From Reichenbachiella versicolor (GTDB taxonomy: Bacteria; Bacteroidota; Bacteroidia; Cytophagales; Cyclobacteriaceae): a DNA stretch of 64,000 nucleotides. The stretch covers positions 620,001 to 684,000 of the forward strand of contig NZ_QFZQ01000001.1 of the NCBI RefSeq assembly GCF_003171675.1, written 5' to 3'. Made by a program: the position numbers and the translations under genes. Below the pieces are notes generated by a model. That model worked only from the letters and a program-made list of their open reading frames with translations, did not search any database and was not told where the DNA came from. The stretch's first letter is position 1; every line of letters starts with the position of its first letter. Shown in pieces: positions 62,641-64,000 of this stretch.

Positions 62641-64000
62641 TTAGAACAAATCTTCTTTATTGGATATGTTCCAATTGTCAATGAATGCTGGGTTGAATGA
62701 AGTAGCTCCATAAAACATGTTTCGTGTATTAGTTTTTTGGTTGACCCTCCAGTCACTTAGATCCTGGTTGAAGGATTCTGCTTTAAAAAACATCTTTTTC
62801 ATGCTGGAGACGTTACTTACATTCCAATTACCAATGTCTTGATTGAATCCGGATGCCTCAAACATGCTATTCATTTTTGTTACCTTGCTGACATCCCAGT
62901 TACTAATGTCTTGATTGAAAGCAGTCGCTTCTTGAAACATTTCTCCCATATTGATTACTTGGCCTACTTCCCAGTTACCTATATCTTGATTGAATACTGC
63001 ATTCTTAGTAAACATGCCATTCATATTAGTCACCTGACTGGTATTCCAGTTACCAATATCCTGATTGAAAGAGTAAGCTTCTTCAAACATAGCCTTCATA
63101 TTAGTCACCTGGCTGGTATTCCAGCCACTAATATCCTGATTGAAAGAGTAAGCTTTTATAAACATAGCAGTCATGTCATTAACCTGGCTGACATCCCAAG
63201 GACCAATATCTTTATTGAAAACTTTAGCGCTGCAAAACATCCAACTCATATCAATGACATTACTGACGTCCCAGTCTCCAATATCCTGATTAAAGGCAGT
63301 AGCTCCATAAAACATTTCAGACATCTCTTTAACATTTCTCGTATTCCATCCTCCTATATTCTGATTAAACTGTGAAGCATCCTTAAACATCCCGCTCATT
63401 ATGGTTACTTTGCTGGTATTCCAAGTTCCTATATTCTGATTGAAGGAAGTAGCTTCCTTAAACATTTCAAACATAGCCTCGACATTACTTGTATTCCAGC
63501 TTCCTATAGGCTGATTGAACGAAGATGCTTCTCTAAACATCCAAATCATATTGGTGACCTTACTCACGTCCCAAGAACTAATGTTCTGATTAAAAGAATA
63601 AGCACCGAAGAACATTGACGACATATCAGTTACCATGCTGACATCCCAATTACTAATGTCTTGATTGAAAGCAGTCGCTTCTTGAAACATTCCTTTCATA
63701 TTGGTTACTTGGCTTACTTTCCATTTACCTATGTCTTGATTGAAGGAATCGGTTCCAGAAAGCATAGCATACATATTGGTTACTTGACTTACCTCCCAAT
63801 TCCCTATGTTTTGATTGAAGGAAGATGCATTAGAGAACATCCAGCTCATGTCTGTTATTTTACTTACATCCCAGCTACTGATATCTTGATTGAAAGAGGA
63901 TGCTTCAAAAAACATACTTGATATTTTGGTGACATTACTTGTATTCCATTTTCCAATAGCTTGGTTAAATGCAGGTGCTTCAGAAAACATGCCGCTCATG
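62641..64000 (-). CDS. DUF285-repeat protein, N-terminus outside the window (at least 18 repeats)
   Basis: The frame is open to the window end. The visible 452 residues hold about 18 DUF285 repeats and the ending [10 protein letters not shown]. The last 70 residues are nearly identical to the end of the lipoprotein paralogue at 57662 ([20 protein letters not shown] against [20 protein letters not shown]), so the two probably share a more recent ancestor than the members between them. The signal peptide and PKD-like domain must lie beyond 64000. Confidence 0.85.
   Translation of the reverse strand, partial: MSGMFSEAPAFNQAIGKWNTSNVTKISSMFFEASSFNQDISSWDVSKITDMSWMFSNASSFNQNIGNWEVSQVTNMYAMLSGTDSFNQDIGKWKVSQVTNMKGMFQEATAFNQDISNWDVSMVTDMSSMFFGAYSFNQNISSWDVSKVTNMIWMFREASSFNQPIGSWNTSNVEAMFEMFKEATSFNQNIGTWNTSKVTIMSGMFKDASQFNQNIGGWNTRNVKEMSEMFYGATAFNQDIGDWDVSNVIDMSWMFCSAKVFNKDIGPWDVSQVNDMTAMFIKAYSFNQDISGWNTSQVTNMKAMFEEAYSFNQDIGNWNTSQVTNMNGMFTKNAVFNQDIGNWEVGQVINMGEMFQEATAFNQDISNWDVSKVTKMNSMFEASGFNQDIGNWNVSNVSSMKKMFFKAESFNQDLSDWRVNQKTNTRNMFYGATSFNPAFIDNWNISNKEDLF

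Noticed and set aside
62839-63375. 178-codon plus-strand ORF and similar ones at 57785-58267, 60701-61069, 61160-61414 and 63661-63921
   Set aside because: They lie antisense to the DUF285 repeats; regular codon periodicity of the repeats keeps the opposite frame open. Their peptides are repeat mirror images with no own family features.

Overview
The window looks like the chromosome of a marine, polysaccharide-degrading member of the Bacteroidota, probably Cytophagales-like. The evidence is the low GC content, many secreted glycoside hydrolases, three proteins with a type IX secretion (T9SS) C-terminal sorting domain, lipoboxes followed by short linkers, and many secreted proteins with PKD-like, cadherin-like or BspA/DUF285 repeats. 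No rRNA, tRNA, insertion sequence or CRISPR array was recognised. All family names were assigned by reading motifs; no database search was run.

Layout. 1-2631: the tail of a secreted protein, a 7TM sensor that stops after its histidine-phosphotransfer helix, and an unknown protein with a possible 2OG-oxygenase metal motif. 2737-5810: a striking 27-bp periodic array, then a tight three-gene operon (ThsB-like TIR, four-helix SLATT/DUF4231-like membrane protein, second TIR), then a small antitoxin-like gene followed by what looks like the stub of a Doc/Fic toxin. This is the best candidate for an undescribed defence system. 5811-11245: ordinary genes (LysR regulator, methyltransferase, RlpA, two paralogous small proteins) and a second periodic array (40 bp).

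11290-26963: a membrane-tethered regulator divergent from a red-algal galactan (agar/porphyran) locus: two GH2 enzymes, a parallel beta-helix protein, GH117, GH86, GH29 and, after a gap, glucuronate isomerase UxaC. The locus would cut the galactan internally (GH86), trim anhydro-L-galactose (GH117), D-galactose (GH2) and an alpha-L-sugar (GH29), and pass sugars to central metabolism. No SusC/SusD pair or sulfatase is in view. 27127-37468: a secreted unknown, a T9SS parallel beta-helix protein and two T9SS proteins with a nucleoside-hydrolase-like domain, one a very large multidomain form.

37682-40090: an alkylation-damage repair operon with overlapping genes (AraC/OGT fusion, PF09859-like 2OG oxygenase, a separate Ada-type zinc domain, AlkB), followed by a third periodic array (41 bp). 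40841-53274: mixed genes separated by gaps full of REP/MITE-like repeats, including two duplicated cadherin/PKD/DUF285 lipoprotein genes whose downstream repeat modules were duplicated with them. 53408-57488: a five-gene operon of membrane and secreted proteins (DUF805, DUF3592-like, YCF48-like). 57662-64000: at least five tandem paralogous DUF285-repeat surface proteins, the last running off the window.
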